From NCBI GenBank assembly GCA_000320545.1, contig ADNK01002618.1, forward strand, positions 115,001 to 140,000: a DNA stretch of 25,000 bases, written 5' to 3'. Every line of letters starts with the position of its first letter. Position 1 is the first letter of the stretch. Made by a program: the position numbers and the translations under genes. Positions 1 to 9,880 of the stretch are shown here, in pieces. This stretch comes from Bigelowiella natans CCMP2755 (lineage: Eukaryota; Cercozoa; Chlorarachniophyceae). The notes beneath the pieces were generated by a model. That model saw nothing but the letters and a program-made list of their open reading frames with translations. It did not search any database and was not told where the DNA came from.

Positions 1-78
1 AAGCTGCAGCACTCACTCCCTTGCTTCTATTGTCGTTTCTTTGTGCGGGATTCTCTCATTTCTTCCTCGACTCACAAC

Positions 79-384
79 CTGTAGCCATAGAGGAAGAAGC
101 TTTGAGAACGCCAGTAGCTTTACTGCTGCCATTGCATTCTCTGAAATTGCCATGTACGCGTCGATTGCTTCCTGAATATCCGTGGATAGCAGAAGGGAGT
201 GCATTCATTTATGTGAGGAAGGAAAGGCTCTCCTCGCCATTGATGATATACTGTTATTGCTGTGTGTGTATTGCAGTCAGGGCTATCAATAGCTGTACGA
301 TCACGGCATTTGCATGGACAACTGACCTTTTCGTCGGGGAACATCTTATAAAGGGTTGCAAGATGCCTGTCAATCAACAAGACA

Positions 385-433
<49 letters not shown>

Positions 434-583
434 TGTATCAATACGGAAGAGTGAGGGAGAGAGAGAGAGCGAGAGAGAGAGGAATATGATGATATATTGA
501 AGAGAGAGACGGGGAAGTTCTTCTCGCATCTTACTTTTCCTTATGCTTCACAAGGAATGGATCTTTGTTACTGCCTGGTATGG

Positions 584-619
<36 letters not shown>

Positions 620-1121
620 GGATATGTCAAAATAGTTGCGTCACGAAGAGCTATTAATTAGAAGCAAGATTTAAATTCAAGAGTAAACGCTACATCATGC
701 AGCGCATTTTCTCATCAAATCAGCATTTTTCCCTCAACCAAAAACAGCATCAACTAACACCAGCTAGCTACTTTGACTTCTCGATTACCCAAGTATATTT
801 CGTCAAACGTATGGTCCTCTCTCCCCATCATTGTAAACTGAGGCACCTGATAAGGCCGATCGTGCGTGTATAATGCCTTCTTTTTATCGCCGCGCGGCTT
901 GTGTGTGTTTGTTCGTTTTCTACCATTTTATTACCTCTTGGGTGGATCTGAGACATGTAAGCTGGAATAGAGGCCCAGACCTGTGCAGGGGAACATTTGT
1001 TAATATTTCACTCCGGTAAGCACCCGTATACAGACGAATTCACATGCACATTCTCCCTCCTCTGCATCCATATGCCACACTTCAACGTGCACCAATATAC
1101 TCGTCAAGAGAGAGGGAAGGA

Positions 1122-1177
<56 letters not shown>

Positions 1178-1968
1178 TAGAAAACGAATCCGAAAAGTGA
1201 ACAAGGGAATGTCTGTTCTGCCAATCCTCCTTACATTGCTTCTTTGTTTCTATAGCTGTTTACCATGGGACAGAATAATGCAGCCCACTGTCGAAACGAT
1301 AACCCTTACAGGTACGCATATGTATAGTAAATAACTGTTGTCACGATGTCTATTCTATGGATAAATCATCCTGAAAAGACAGACCACCACTTCTTCTTAT
1401 TCTTCTTCTTATTATTATTCTTCTTCTTATTCTTCTTCCTCCTCCTCCTCCTCCTACCTTTAGATCGAAAGAGTGCGTTGAGCCTCCAGCGACTGTATGT
1501 TGCTCCAGAACAACCACCTTACGACCCATTCGAGAGAGAGTGGCGGCGCACGAGAGACCTCCCATTCCACTCCCCACCACGACCACATCCACTTCTTTCG
1601 GGATCTTCTCGCGCCTATACCTCTCACTAAGAACCTTATTGCGACGCTTTTGTCGTTGACGGTCGTTGGAATTCTGGGTAATACTGGGAGGTAAAGGCGC
1701 GGGGAAGGAGGCAATCCACATCGCCAATACCGCGGAGAGGGTCAAGAAAACCGCACGATAAATGACCGACGGTAAGAGCAAAACCACAACCTAGAATGAA
1801 GGAAGGGGGAAGAAAATAAAAATAAGCAAGGGGGGGAGGTCGGAGGAATCCAATGGAATAGTGTATCCAGCCGGGTGATGGGATGACGGCCGTTGTGGAA
1901 TAATAGAGTATCTGTTATGTAACTTTTACCACAACCGACGAGGCTGCTATCGAAGACGCCACGTTCAT
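79..1968 (-). CDS. RetSat/CRTISO-like FAD-dependent oxidoreductase, 3' end outside window
   Basis: Predicted exons, in minus-strand order: 1968-1930, 1790-1458, 1304-1264, 980-935, 846-789, 574-535, 366-327 and 171-79. All introns are GT/AG and all phases match, giving 230 codons with no stop. The protein then continues off the window. A hydrophobic N-terminal anchor (about residues 12-42) is followed by a basic linker and the FAD-binding motif GSGMGG (about 86-91). Next come VLEQHTVAGGSTHSF, GYRFDSGLHYSVPW (built across two splice junctions) and FDEIYLG. This order is that of all-trans-retinol 13,14-reductase and the related carotenoid isomerases and desaturases, which reduce or isomerise polyene chains. 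The anchor suggests a membrane, probably the ER. The first exon (13 codons) rests on phase fit and the acceptor at 1791-1792 only; translation could instead start at an internal Met near residue 37. Exon 7 (171-79) ends at a GT donor. Confidence 0.85.
391..430. repeat. (AT)n microsatellite in RetSat intron
   Basis: About 20 AT units lie within the RetSat intron between the exons at 535-574 and 327-366. A short GA-rich tract follows at 450-480. Confidence 0.95.
583..619. repeat. (GAT)n microsatellite beside a splice acceptor
   Basis: About 12 trinucleotide units lie just upstream (in gene direction) of the acceptor of the RetSat exon 574-535. On the transcribed strand the tract reads as (ATC)n, directly before the ACCATACCAG acceptor. 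Confidence 0.9.
1121..1173. repeat. (GA)n microsatellite in RetSat intron
   Basis: A long GA run lies inside the intron between exons 1304-1264 and 980-935. It is a CT tract on the transcribed strand. Open frames read through it on both strands but encode only dipeptide repeats. Confidence 0.95.
1389..1457. repeat. Pyrimidine (purine) microsatellite at a splice donor
   Basis: TTC, TTA and TCC units begin immediately at the RetSat donor at 1457-1456. The first transcribed intron bases are GTAGGAGGAGG. Confidence 0.9.
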
Positions 1969-2124
1969 TGAGAGTAAATATTCGTTTAAAGGCAGGAAGC
2001 GCTTGCAGGTGTAGGTAGCTTAAATTGTCGCTATGCGAGATGGAAAAGGGGGAGGGGCAGATCCAGTGTTCCGCAAGGCCGTGGAGATTATTGAAATTGT
2101 GCAAGATATTTTTAGGCTATATTC

Positions 2125-2590
2125 TCACGGTGCGACTATGTCCCTAGGTTGTCGCTGTGGTAATAATTCGATGTATTTGGAAGAAATTATGTCGCAAGAC
2201 TGAATTAGATCTAGTGCGAACACTGGGAACCGATCCTCCTCGACTAAGGTCGAACTTGGCAATGAAATCTCATTTTCAACTCCTCGTTCTTTCCATGATC
2301 CTTTCAACTGCTCCAGTGTGAACACTTTTTCCTTGCTTGTTTTCTTCACACGGTGGTCTTGCCGATTGAGCACCTAACGCAGCAACGCCTAGGAAACACT
2401 TCATTCATCTGACATGTTGATTCATGGCAAACTCTCTCGACAAAGCTTGCGCTGTCGTTCGATCACAATTGGTCGTTTGCGAGTCCATCATCGTCATCAC
2501 CTTTTGGACGTTCTCCTCAATGAATTGCCTGCAGGAGGGATTCTTCGATGCAGGAGGGATTCTTCGAGGAGCAACTGAAGGTCTCCCCAT
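2125..2590 (-). CDS. Doubtful two-exon hypothetical protein
   Basis: An ATG-started frame (2590-2414, 59 codons) and an 82-codon frame ending in a stop (2373-2125) can be joined in phase 0 by removing a 40-nt GT/AG intron (2413-2374). The product would be 141 residues, charged and mostly helical-looking, with no family I recognise. For it: both frames are open, the boundaries fit, and a 42-nt intron is also predicted in the SDR gene. Against it: a 19-bp tandem duplication at 2531-2568 falls inside the first exon and is not a multiple of three, and the region borders TG/CA-rich mobile-like DNA. It could also be a gene remnant or a chance frame. Confidence 0.25.
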
Positions 2591-4130
2591 GCTGGCATGC
2601 TCGATGTGTGCCAGCTAGCTAGCTAGCTGGCGATGGTTGACTTGCCACAGGCCAACAGAGAATGAAATTTTCAATTCATGGCGTTTTGCATCACAGCTAG
2701 CAGCAGTTGTTGGTTGCCATCTGCCTGGCACTTGCTTCCAACGTTGAGCTGTCAGACCAATCAAAGAAAAAATGTTTTCAGTGTGGTGCTGTCATCGCGA
2801 CACGATGGTGACAATTTCGTCAATGCCAGAATGGATCAACTTGCAGGGACCTGTCTAGCTGTGGATCCGCATGAACTTGTCAGTCGTCCCTTCAGCTCAG
2901 AAGAAGAAGAAGAAGAAGAAGAAGAAGAAGAAGAAGAAGAAGAAGAAGAAGGAAGGAAGAATGAGAAGAAGGAAGGAAGAAGAAGGATGACAGCCAGTGA
3001 CGCAGCAGACCATGCTGGCATGGAGCACACTTGCAAGCACACCCCACATTTCATTTCCCAACCACAACAAGTAGCAAAAATTGCGAAATGCGCAACATGA
3101 AAATTTGCCCACTGGCGACCCACTGCTGAACTGAACAGCTAGAATGACATGGTGAAAATCACAGGCACATCACATGTCTTTTGTGAAAACAATGCTTGTC
3201 AAAAATGACACAGCAAATAAAAAGATCATCGCTAGAGCATTGCGCCATTGCCTACATCGCCCCATTGCCCATGTCGCGCACATTTTCGCCGCTGTTAGCT
3301 AGCTGTGATGCGTCCTTGTAATCATTTCTGTCACATTGATGCCAACAACCCAGAACTCTGCTAGCTCGAGAATGAGAGCCTTGTCTTCAAAGCTACTCAC
3401 AAACGAAATGCTGTGATGAGCTTCACCACCATCTGAGCTTTTGCAACGTGCATTGTGATGTCCTCTGCATCACAGACACAGTGATGATGTCATTACATGT
3501 CCATCATCTGTGATGTGATCTAGTGATCATCGTGTTCAACGCAATCATCAAAGTGATGAAACACTGGGACTTGAGAAATTGATTGCGCAAAGCCCAGCTG
3601 CAGCACTTGTCAATGTCAATGCCATTGCCAACAGCAGCATCATTACTCATTCTGCCAACAACAGCAGTTCAGGATGTGCTTCATTCACTTTCAATACTTC
3701 ATCATTGAAAGTGCTCACGCATATCTGTTACACACATTACCCATGTGCAAGTTGATGTGTGTATATGCATGTGCAAGTTTGTGTGTGTGGTTAGCAGTGT
3801 TCCGCATCGTGTTTTGTGAAAGAGGATGTGCTTTGTGGAATTATAGGAGCAGAAGCTAAAACAATGTCCCACTGTACACAAAGCAGGTGTATATATTTTT
3901 ATAATATCGCTTTCGTGACATCTCCGACAAACTCGTCTGTTTCCGGTCGAGCTGTGGCAGATGTTTTAAGTTCTACTAAGATTGGATACATTTTTGCAGC
4001 ATGACTTCAGTAATACATTTGTACCCCAATTATTCTACACCTTGAGAAATGCTCTCACCGCAGAATACTGCTAGTATCTTGGCAATTTTTACAAATATAT
4101 CCCAGCCGCAGCAAACAAGCCCGTAGATAA
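2591..4130. other. TG/CA-rich region without a recognised gene
   Basis: From about 2600 to 3660 the composition is dominated by TG/CA words and short repeats, such as a run of TAGC units near 2612-2630 and many imperfect TGTGATG/CATCA inversions near 3420-3560. It resembles the tracts at 9880-12980 and 22780-23700. A (GAA)n tract at 2899-2952 creates long but meaningless Glu-rich (plus) and Ser- or Phe-rich (minus) frames. From 3660 to 4130 I see no supportable feature. Confidence 0.5.
2899..2952. repeat. (GAA)n microsatellite
   Basis: About 17 GAA units followed by GGAAGGAAGAAT-type variants. Confidence 0.95.
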
Positions 4131-4166
4131 CCTAATGGCGTGTAATACCAAACTACTGCTGCTTAT

Positions 4167-4795
4167 TTACTTAGCTAATTTGACGTGCGGTAAGCAACCC
4201 TGCACGTTGGAAATATCTGCCTTTTCAATCACTCTTTTGTCCCCAAGTCTCATCTTATTCTTACGAGACATTTTCGTGTTCAGGTGCTGCTTTCCTGCTT
4301 GCTTGGAAAGGACCTTGCCACCAGATGTGACCTTAAAGCGCTTTGCGGCAGCCTGTGATGTAAAAAGTAAGTGAATGCCTACAGTCGCAACAACAGAAAT
4401 AATTTTATGAATATGCAGTGGTGTCATCACCTTTCTCGTCTTAGCAACTCCACGGAATGCAGAAGCGGATACATCTACATAGTCGGACCCAAGTAAGTGA
4501 TATGTGTTTGAGAGATCATTCTACCAGTTCTTGATTCGTAACGTTATATATGATTCGTACTCGAAAATAAGTACTCAATTCCGATCGCAATAAATTTATT
4601 TGTTCTAAGTACGATGTTCTCATAACCTCTTCCATTGAAGACGGGGGTGTGCATAGCAGAAAGGGAATTGAACGAGGTACGCATTGCGACAGGTGCACCG
4701 ACGTCCCCGGTAGTACCCCACGTCATGCAGACGATCCCCAAAAGGAGAATGACGTTCAGCAGGCAAGAAGCCACTATGAAGCTAGAGCTAGACAT
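4167..4795 (-). CDS. rpl35: Plastid ribosomal protein bL35, nuclear-encoded
   Basis: Exons (minus): 4795-4627, 4474-4431 and 4352-4167; introns are GT/AG with phases 1 and 0; 132 residues. bL35 is a small protein of the bacterial-type large ribosomal subunit. The last exon carries the family core: AAAKRFKVTSGGKV, then QAGKQHLNTK and a basic tract, ending in ADISNVQGCLPHVKLAK. The second exon supplies the conserved KTRK just before it. The mature core is about 65 residues, the normal size. The remaining N-terminal part, about 65-70 residues, is a leader. Residues 7-27 are strongly hydrophobic (signal peptide), followed by a Ser/Thr/Arg-containing stretch, as expected for import into a secondary plastid. 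The core and C-terminus look more like plant plastid bL35 than mitochondrial bL35. The ATG at 4795 is the only start that gives this leader. The acceptor of exon 2 is chosen by phase and has a weak pyrimidine tract. Confidence 0.85.
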
Positions 4796-5502
4796 AATTT
4801 GATGATAAATGAGATGAGTAGAGGGGGAGGGTGTGGCCCTGGGGTATTCCGTGAGAAAACTTGAGACGCTTTGTAATTTAGGTATAAGACATAAAATATT
4901 TCATGTCTCTCTCTTAAAATATAGGGTAACATTGACGGTGCTGCGTAGACTTACTCTGTCTGAGCGGCAACTTCGCGATTTTAATTTCTCGGTATATATC
5001 CGAGAAGGTGAGCACACGGGTGATTCTCAAGAGTTTTGGATGCCGGGCGTGCGAGCGTAGAAAAAACGGCTTGATTCTGTGAAACAACCGACGGGCACTT
5101 CGTAGAGGCGACAGGACAAATTTTGGAGAAGTGGGTACCTAAATGTCCGTCCCAAACAGTACGATTCAGATTGTAACAGCGTTGAGGCATTGGTTGAATT
5201 TCTTATGGATTTTGGTCTGGAGCTCGCAACACCCCACCAACAACATGTCTCTAGTTTCAATCGATCTTTGTCGCATAATGAGAATGTATTCGATTTCAGT
5301 ATATATTGTTCTACAAGTTATTGTCGCATAGTGAATTTCGAAGATAAGCTGCAACAACGAAACACGCCACCCCTTCCCTTCCCCCAATCAGAATCTTATA
5401 GCCTGGCACGGGGAAGGACGCAACAGGTATAAAATTCATACTAGTTCTCTGCTTCCTTACTTATCTTTCTATTCCACAATATGCTAAGGAATAGGGTGAG
5501 AA
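4796..5502. promoter_or_regulatory. Divergent intergenic region, bL35 / CDKL kinase
   Basis: These 707 bases separate two genes transcribed away from each other, so both promoters should lie here. I see no coding exon; the open frames present do not match any family. The CDKL-proximal end holds a TATA-like element. Confidence 0.6.
5428..5434 (+). promoter_or_regulatory. Candidate TATA box for the kinase gene
   Basis: TATAAAA lies 69 bases before the kinase ATG and is followed by a pyrimidine-rich stretch. An upstream ATG at 5481-5483 (weak context, T at -1) opens an out-of-frame reading frame that overlaps the kinase start at 5503, which has a strong AGAAATGG context. Confidence 0.4.
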
Positions 5503-8500
5503 ATGGAGAATTACGAATGCCTGGGGCAGATTGGGGAGGGCACATATGGTCTCGTCCTCAAGGCCAGGCATCGTATCACCGGCCAAATAGTTGCTATAAA
5601 GAAGTTCAAGGAATCAGATCAAGATGAACAGGTCCGAAAGACAGCGCTGCGTGAGATCCGAATCTTAAAGCAGCTCAAACATGCCAATATTGTCACTCTG
5701 CATGAAGTCTTCCGAAAGAAGGGAAGACTGTACCTAGTTTTTGAATATGTCGATGGGACCATCTTGGAGCTCATGGAGCGTAGCCCCGATGGACTAAACC
5801 GCTTGCAGGCAAAGAAGTGCCTCTACCAGCTCCTAAAATCGCTCGAATGCATCCACGCAAGCAACATAGTGCATCGCGACATCAAGCCCGAGAACCTGCT
5901 AGTCTCGCGTAACGGCGTGCTAAAGCTCTGTGACTTCGGGTTTGCAAGAAATCTAGGTCGACCGGGAGCCAAATACACTGACTATGTCGCCACGCGCTGG
6001 TACCGTGCGCCTGAGCTGCTAGTTGGCGACGAAGAGTATTCGACACCCGTGGACGTTTGGGCGGTGGGTTGCCTCTTTGGAGAAATTTCAAACGGAGCGC
6101 CCTTATTCCCAGGGGAATCGGACTTGGATCAACTCTACCACGTCATGCGCTGCCTCGGGGCGCTGCCGAAGCGTCACCAAGAGTTATTTCGCAGAAACCC
6201 GCTTTACGAAGGCACGTGCTTGCCAGAAGTTAAAGAAAGTGATCCCCTTGAAGATCGCTTTTCAACGCTCGATCCCGCCGCCCTTACCCTAATGAAATCA
6301 TGCCTTAAATGTGAACCTAAGGATCGTCAAACTGTCAGCCAGCTTCTGGAGCATCCATATTTCAATGGCTTCAAGGAGTGGTAATTTAACGCGAAATCAT
6401 CGATAGAACTTTGTAGTGCGGAATCTTAAGATTGAATCGATCAGATTGTCAAACGATATTCCATTGTTTTCCTCTTGCGATTGTGTGGAACAAACTTTGC
6501 AAATATATCACTCGACTATGGTTTATTTCCCCATTTTTTGGTTGCCTTTTTAGAATGAGAATGAGTGTCTATTTGGCTGCAGCGTCTCAGCCCGCTGTGG
6601 GTTATTTCCCGTCATATTTCTATTTCGATGAAGTCCTGCTCGGCGCCCTCCCATACACCTCACCCTCACTTTTTCCTCTCCTCCCCTTCTTTATGCCTTT
6701 GTCCAAACTATATCGCGCATATATTCAGGTACGAGATTGAACACAAGAAATGTGTGGAGAAGGACCGTACTGACGCGTTAGAAGCATCCGCCAGAGTGCT
6801 CAAGGCTCGCGCAAGGAGAAAAGAGCGAGAGGCAGAACGTCGCCGGCGTAAACGTGAAAGGCTGGCATCGATAAGCTCCATGAACATGCAGGAAGACCAT
6901 TCCTCCGGGTTCCTGCATTCATCCTCCTCCACTTCCAACCTCCCCGCAACCCTCCCCGCCCAACTTCTTCCCCCACGCGCTCTCACCAACAACCACCACC
7001 ATTACCACCACCAGCAGCATCAGCAGCAGCATTCAAATGGCGGCCTTGGCGGCAGCAATAACAGCAGCTCCAACGCCTCGTCGAATAGCCACCATCACCA
7101 CCATCACCATCACCACCACCACCACCACAAACACCACCACCACAGCTCCACAAATGACACACACAGTAATGGCGGATATCACAATGTGGGGGGCGGCAGC
7201 AGTAACAACAAGGGTAGCAGCAATAGTAATAACAGCGGTAACAGCAGTTCCAACAACAATAGCACTAGTAACAACGGCAGCGGAGTTGGCGGGGGGGGTG
7301 CGACGTTCTACTTCCCGACAGCGACAGGTACTGTAATTAGAGAGAGAGAGAGAGGTAACACAAACACACTTTATCAAGAACTCTCCATTTCCTTTATCCC
7401 CTCCTACCCCCCATCATTCACTTCCATGATTTTGCTTTCACCAACTGCGCGACGCGCAACCCACAACACATAAACATGAGAGGTGATTGCTAACGTTAAT
7501 GATGATGCTGCCAGCAGGGTATTCGTCCCATCCACAACCAATCGGCCCATCTCGCAAAGCGGGATCAAAAGCATCGACGAGCGGATATCATGGCGGCCAC
7601 CACCACCTTCACCCCCATCACCACCACCACCATCATCATAATAATCATCATCATCACCACCATCACAGCTCATCGAAGCCCCAGAAGCAAATTCTGAAAA
7701 GAGACCATTCCCCAGAGGTAACGATAGAAAGCTACTGTAAAATCATCGAGTGTCGGGCGAGTGAATCCGGACGTTATTCGACTTTAGCCAGCCATCCCCG
7801 CACCCTATTCCCTTGTCCATCTTTTGCTTCTTGAGCCGTTTGCCATACGACATCATAAAATGCGAATGTTTTCCCTGGAGTAGGTTATTTGCCGATTTCT
7901 CGAAACACTAACATTATTGTAATTCATGCTTCAGTTCCGCACGCGGAGGGGGGGGATCGGTCGCCAGGTCACATTCACGGAGCCCATATCGAGCCATACG
8001 AGCAATCCCAAGCGAAAATTGAGCTACGGGTCCAATGGCATGATGAGCCATCATCACCACCATCTCTCTATCAACGTTACGCGTGCAAGCATAGGAAGTC
8101 GGGGAAACATCGGCAGCGTTGCAGGTGATAGTGACGATGATAATGATGATGATGATGATGAGGAGGAGGAGGAGGAGGAGAGTGAAAATGATGGTAGTGT
8201 GATAGGTTAGGTGTAGATTGCAATGATCCTCAATATATATATATATATATATATATATGCTCAATTATGCATGGAATTCTCAGGCGCCAATCAGCGAAAT
8301 GCCATAGGAAGCAGAGCAGGTAGTAATTGCCATCGCAGGCAACAACAGAGGAGAAGAAGAAGAAGAAGAAGAAGAAGAAGACAATGATGATGAGGAGGAG
8401 GAGGACGATGATGAGAAGGATGATGATTATAAGAAATGCCATGCGCTTCCATCATCTCTTCCAGCAAACTTGCAGTTCGTAATCGATTTTATATACACAC

Positions 8501-9241
8501 CGTAGGTGTGGGAAGCCGAGGCGGGATCGGCAGCAGGGCGGGTGTGGGCAGTCGGTCCGGCGGGGGGGTGGCAGTTTCAGTGCAGGGAACTTCACTAGGC
8601 CTCCCCACACTAACCCCAATAACTCCGCTGGTATTATTTAGCTCGTGGCCAATGAATGGTGCAGAGTTTGTGCGCGCGTGCGTGTGCTGTGCGGTGTGTG
8701 TGTGTAATATGCCACCGTGGGCTAAAAAGGGTTGTTATTAGTACAGGTATTTGAATGGAGGGGGGAGAGGAAAGGGGTGGTCATTGCGCTGTTGGTTGCA
8801 GCACTTTTAAACAAATCAACCAGCACAGGCTTCCACTAACGCACTCATCGATTTTTTCCTTCCACTCAGGTCGCCCTGCCCACCCTGGCCGGGGAGTCGA
8901 GCATGCACACAGGCGGCGGTGGGGGGGGGGGGAAGACGAACAACCGTGAGGATTCGTTCCACATCCCGCACCTCCAAGGGAAAAAGGATGGGGGTGGTAC
9001 TATTGGGGGAAGCGATCAGCAGCCACAACATGCATGGCGATTAGCCCATCAAGGAGCTGCAGGTGGCAATGGGGGGGAGAGCACCCTCCCCACCGTTCCC
9101 TCTGTGAGCAGCAATTCGGATCTGCCGCTGGGGGGGGGCTCTTTGAACCACTTTTTGAATGAGGGAAAGTCCAAACGCTCTATTCCTCAAAAACAAATAG
9201 GTGCTACTGCTGCTGATGCTGCTCTTGCGGTTGCTTGGTGA
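5503..9241 (+). CDS. CDKL-type (CDK-like) Ser/Thr protein kinase with long low-complexity tail
   Basis: Exons: 5503-6380, 6729-7327, 7518-7717, 7935-8124, 8506-8630 and 8870-9241. All introns are GT/AG and phases match, giving 787 residues. The kinase domain (1-293) has the glycine loop GEGTYG (11-16), the ATP lysine K33, ALRE (E51), HRDIKPEN (124-131), DFG (144-146), the activation pair TDY (159-161) and APE (169-171). TxY with the KTALRE helix marks the CDKL family, which controls cilia and flagella length (Chlamydomonas LF5 is a CDKL). The frame could stop at 6384, but the TG|GTAATT donor there joins exactly to the next exon to give a basic coiled-coil-like segment (about 306-340, many Arg/Lys). 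This is followed by Ser, Asn, Gly and two poly-His tracts. GSR-containing repeats continue smoothly across the exon 4/5 junction. The tail has no recognised domain. Poly-His runs in other kinases can direct nuclear-speckle location; whether they do here is unknown. Confidence 0.87.
7088..7145 (+). repeat. In-frame CAC/CAT (poly-His) repeat, first copy
   Basis: The CAC/CAT triplets encode a run of 13 His, one Lys and four more His in the kinase tail (exon 2). A second, separate poly-His region in exon 3 lies at about 7598-7670. Confidence 0.95.
8125..8505 (+). other. CDKL intron 4 with microsatellites
   Basis: This intron opens with GAT/GAG repeats (to about 8180), then (AT)n at 8232-8258 and (GAA)n plus GAT/GAG at 8351-8430. 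The first 81 bases after the donor stay open in the kinase frame, encode an Asp/Glu-rich tail and then stop, so retention would give a shorter acidic C-terminus. Confidence 0.6.
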
Positions 9242-9257
9242 TGTATATATCATTGAC

Positions 9258-9300
<43 letters not shown>

Positions 9301-9410
9301 AAAACCTTTCCGATTGGTATCATGATGTATCAGGTCGGAGCAACATCTCTGTGTCGCCAGCGCTCTTAGTATACAACGCGTCCAAGCAAGAATTGTAATA
9401 CAATGAGATA

Positions 9411-9462
<52 letters not shown>

Positions 9463-9463
9463 A

Positions 9464-9539
<76 letters not shown>

Positions 9540-9880
9540 AGAGAGAGAGAGAGGGAGAGAGGGAGGGAGAAAGGGGGGGGGGGGGAAGCGCGGGGTAGGT
9601 CATTCCTCAATACTTTACTGGACGACAAAGTGCTTACATGAATGTATACCCAATTCTTAGGTATAACGCGGTCCCAAGCAAAGTAAAGTTTAAGCAGAAA
9701 TCTTTTTATGCGAATCGATTTGTCAATATGAAGCGATTCTGAGTTCAAATTAATAGCCAGCGACCAGTACATTGTTAGTAAGCAGCATTAAGTCTCGCGA
9801 GTGTTGTTAATTTTTTACAACATATGACACTCAAAGCTGCACTGCCTCTCAAGTATGCGCACCTAGTACAATAACTTGCT
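9242..9880. repeat. Compound microsatellite block after the kinase gene
   Basis: The block contains (AT)n at 9261-9296, then at about 9409-9590 two copies of a (TG)n(TA)n unit of roughly 55 bases. Further (TG)n, a GA-rich tract and a G run follow. The rest, 9600-9880, shows no gene or clear element. Confidence 0.85.

Noticed and set aside
2678-3123. Glu-rich (plus) and Ser- or Phe-rich (minus) frames
   Set aside because: Their length comes from reading through a (GAA)n microsatellite; no other coding sign.
4135-4374. 79-codon plus-strand frame with a hydrophobic start
   Set aside because: It is antisense to bL35 exon 3, which has clear family motifs.
7033-7377. Minus-strand Val/Ala-rich frame
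   Set aside because: It is antisense to the His/Asn/Ser repeats of the kinase tail.
6565-7473. Independent gene starting at 6565
   Set aside because: The part before 6728 is intron sequence. Its useful part (from 6729) joins in phase to the kinase exon.
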